Shown: positions 63,275 through 64,000 of the stretch, one piece after another
How positions within the stretch are numbered: position 1 is the stretch's first letter
How the letters are laid out: every line of letters begins with the position of its first letter
Assembly: GCA_008508345.1 (NCBI GenBank)
Contig: QNGE01000429.1
Coordinates: 74,642-138,641, forward strand
DNA length: 64,000 nucleotides
Source of the DNA: Paragonimus westermani
Lineage: Eukaryota > Platyhelminthes > Trematoda > Plagiorchiida > Troglotrematidae
Direction: 5' to 3'
The notes under the pieces: model-generated
Seen by the model: only the letters and a program-made list of their open reading frames with translations
The model's database searches: none
What the model was told of the DNA's origin: nothing
Translations under genes and position numbers: made by a program

Positions 63275-64000
63275 TCCACTTCCTGAATACTTAACCCTAG
63301 CCACGAACAACAGCGGTTCCAGTGTTTCCGATTGTCAGAAACCGTGTTTGCTCATTAGTAAAATCACATGGTCAGTCTGCCCTTCAATTTAACTAACTGA
63401 TTTGGTTCATGCTACAACGATGTTCTATAAGTTCAGTAACCGCGTGTTTGGTCAAAACTTTATTTGTGTGGCTTAATATGGAATAAGCCATGCAATAGTG
63501 AAATCAATAGTATTAACTCCTTTATCAACAAAATATGCCCACATGGGATTGACTTGGCAGACGCTGGAGCAGTTGCTTCCAAATTGAGTCTAAGACCACA
63601 AAAACCTGTAAAACAGATGTCTTTATCCTTTTCCAAAGGTAACTCACGAAGTACAGTGTTTTCAAATAGGCTTTGCAAGAACACTACTGTCCCTATATTA
63701 ACTGTGTTACATATATCACCAAAATACACGGTAAAATATCCACTCCAAAGTGTCTATGCACGTAAGCTAGCACAGGCTTGAACTGGCATCACTGCGTGGG
63801 CACGAGGTATATAAGTGTCTGATAGATAGACAGGACATTCACGAATTGACAGACAACCGAGAACGAGAACAGAACGTAAAACTACGCCGGTTCAGTACAG
63901 CACCCATAGAGTTTTTAGCGTGTCAATTATAGTTAATCTTGTCCAGAGCCCAAAGCACAACAGGGTTGAACAATCAATCGAAATATGCAGTCACTGTTAT
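63275..64000. other. Window end, nothing recognised
   Basis: A 105-codon plus frame and an 89-codon minus frame overlap at 63460-63781. Neither has a motif, and they are mutual shadows. Confidence 0.5.

Noticed and set aside
1..64000. CRISPR arrays, operons, ribosome-binding sites, attachment sites
   Set aside because: None seen. Gene structure and element types are eukaryotic.
1..64000. Spliced-leader exon sequence
   Set aside because: I looked for a flatworm spliced-leader-like string and saw none.

Overview
This window is eukaryotic. It has long AT-rich non-coding tracts, short exons bounded by GT/AG splice sites, and decayed retroelements. The spliced gene, the Penelope-like elements (PLEs) with GIY-YIG endonuclease ends, and the RTE-type LINE whose 3' tail ends in ATG-rich repeats together suggest a flatworm, most likely a digenean fluke. 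That assignment is an inference from element families and gene architecture; no species marker is present.

The dominant feature is one plus-strand gene whose supported exons run from about 14.4 kb to 58.7 kb. I pieced together 13 exons (587 codons) by matching splice sites, reading phase and protein character. Exons at 14.4-19.9 kb encode a polar N-terminal region. Exons at 23.1-44.8 kb encode a DH (RhoGEF) domain. Exons at 48.0-58.7 kb encode the DH-PH linker and most of a PH domain. Reading phase is continuous across every junction except one, between 16379 and 19798, where at least one exon is missing from my model. The start codon was not found, and the last part of the PH domain and the stop lie beyond what I can recognise. 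The layout resembles the PLEKHG5/PLEKHG7 group of Rho guanine-nucleotide exchange factors.

Retroelement relics occupy the flank and the introns. An RTE-like LINE relic lies on the minus strand at 3.29-4.70 kb, with its catalytic core deleted; two further pieces of its 3' tail lie at 16.8 kb and 21.8-22.05 kb. Five PLE relics lie at 10.95-11.8 kb (minus), 33.0-34.1 kb (plus), 38.7-39.4 kb (plus), 51.0-51.6 kb (minus) and 61.9-63.3 kb (plus, bounded by inverted repeats). A 57-nt inverted repeat at 51.84-52.04 kb is related to those PLE-bounding repeats and carries a hammerhead-like core string.

The least explained items are a coding-like segment at 31459-31729 with a good acceptor but a phase that does not fit the host gene, a phase-0 possible cassette exon at 27306-27434, and a possible alternative exon at 20405-20602. 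The remaining sequence is long intron or intergenic DNA in which I see nothing I can support. No rRNA, confident tRNA gene, CRISPR array or bacterial-type signal was seen.
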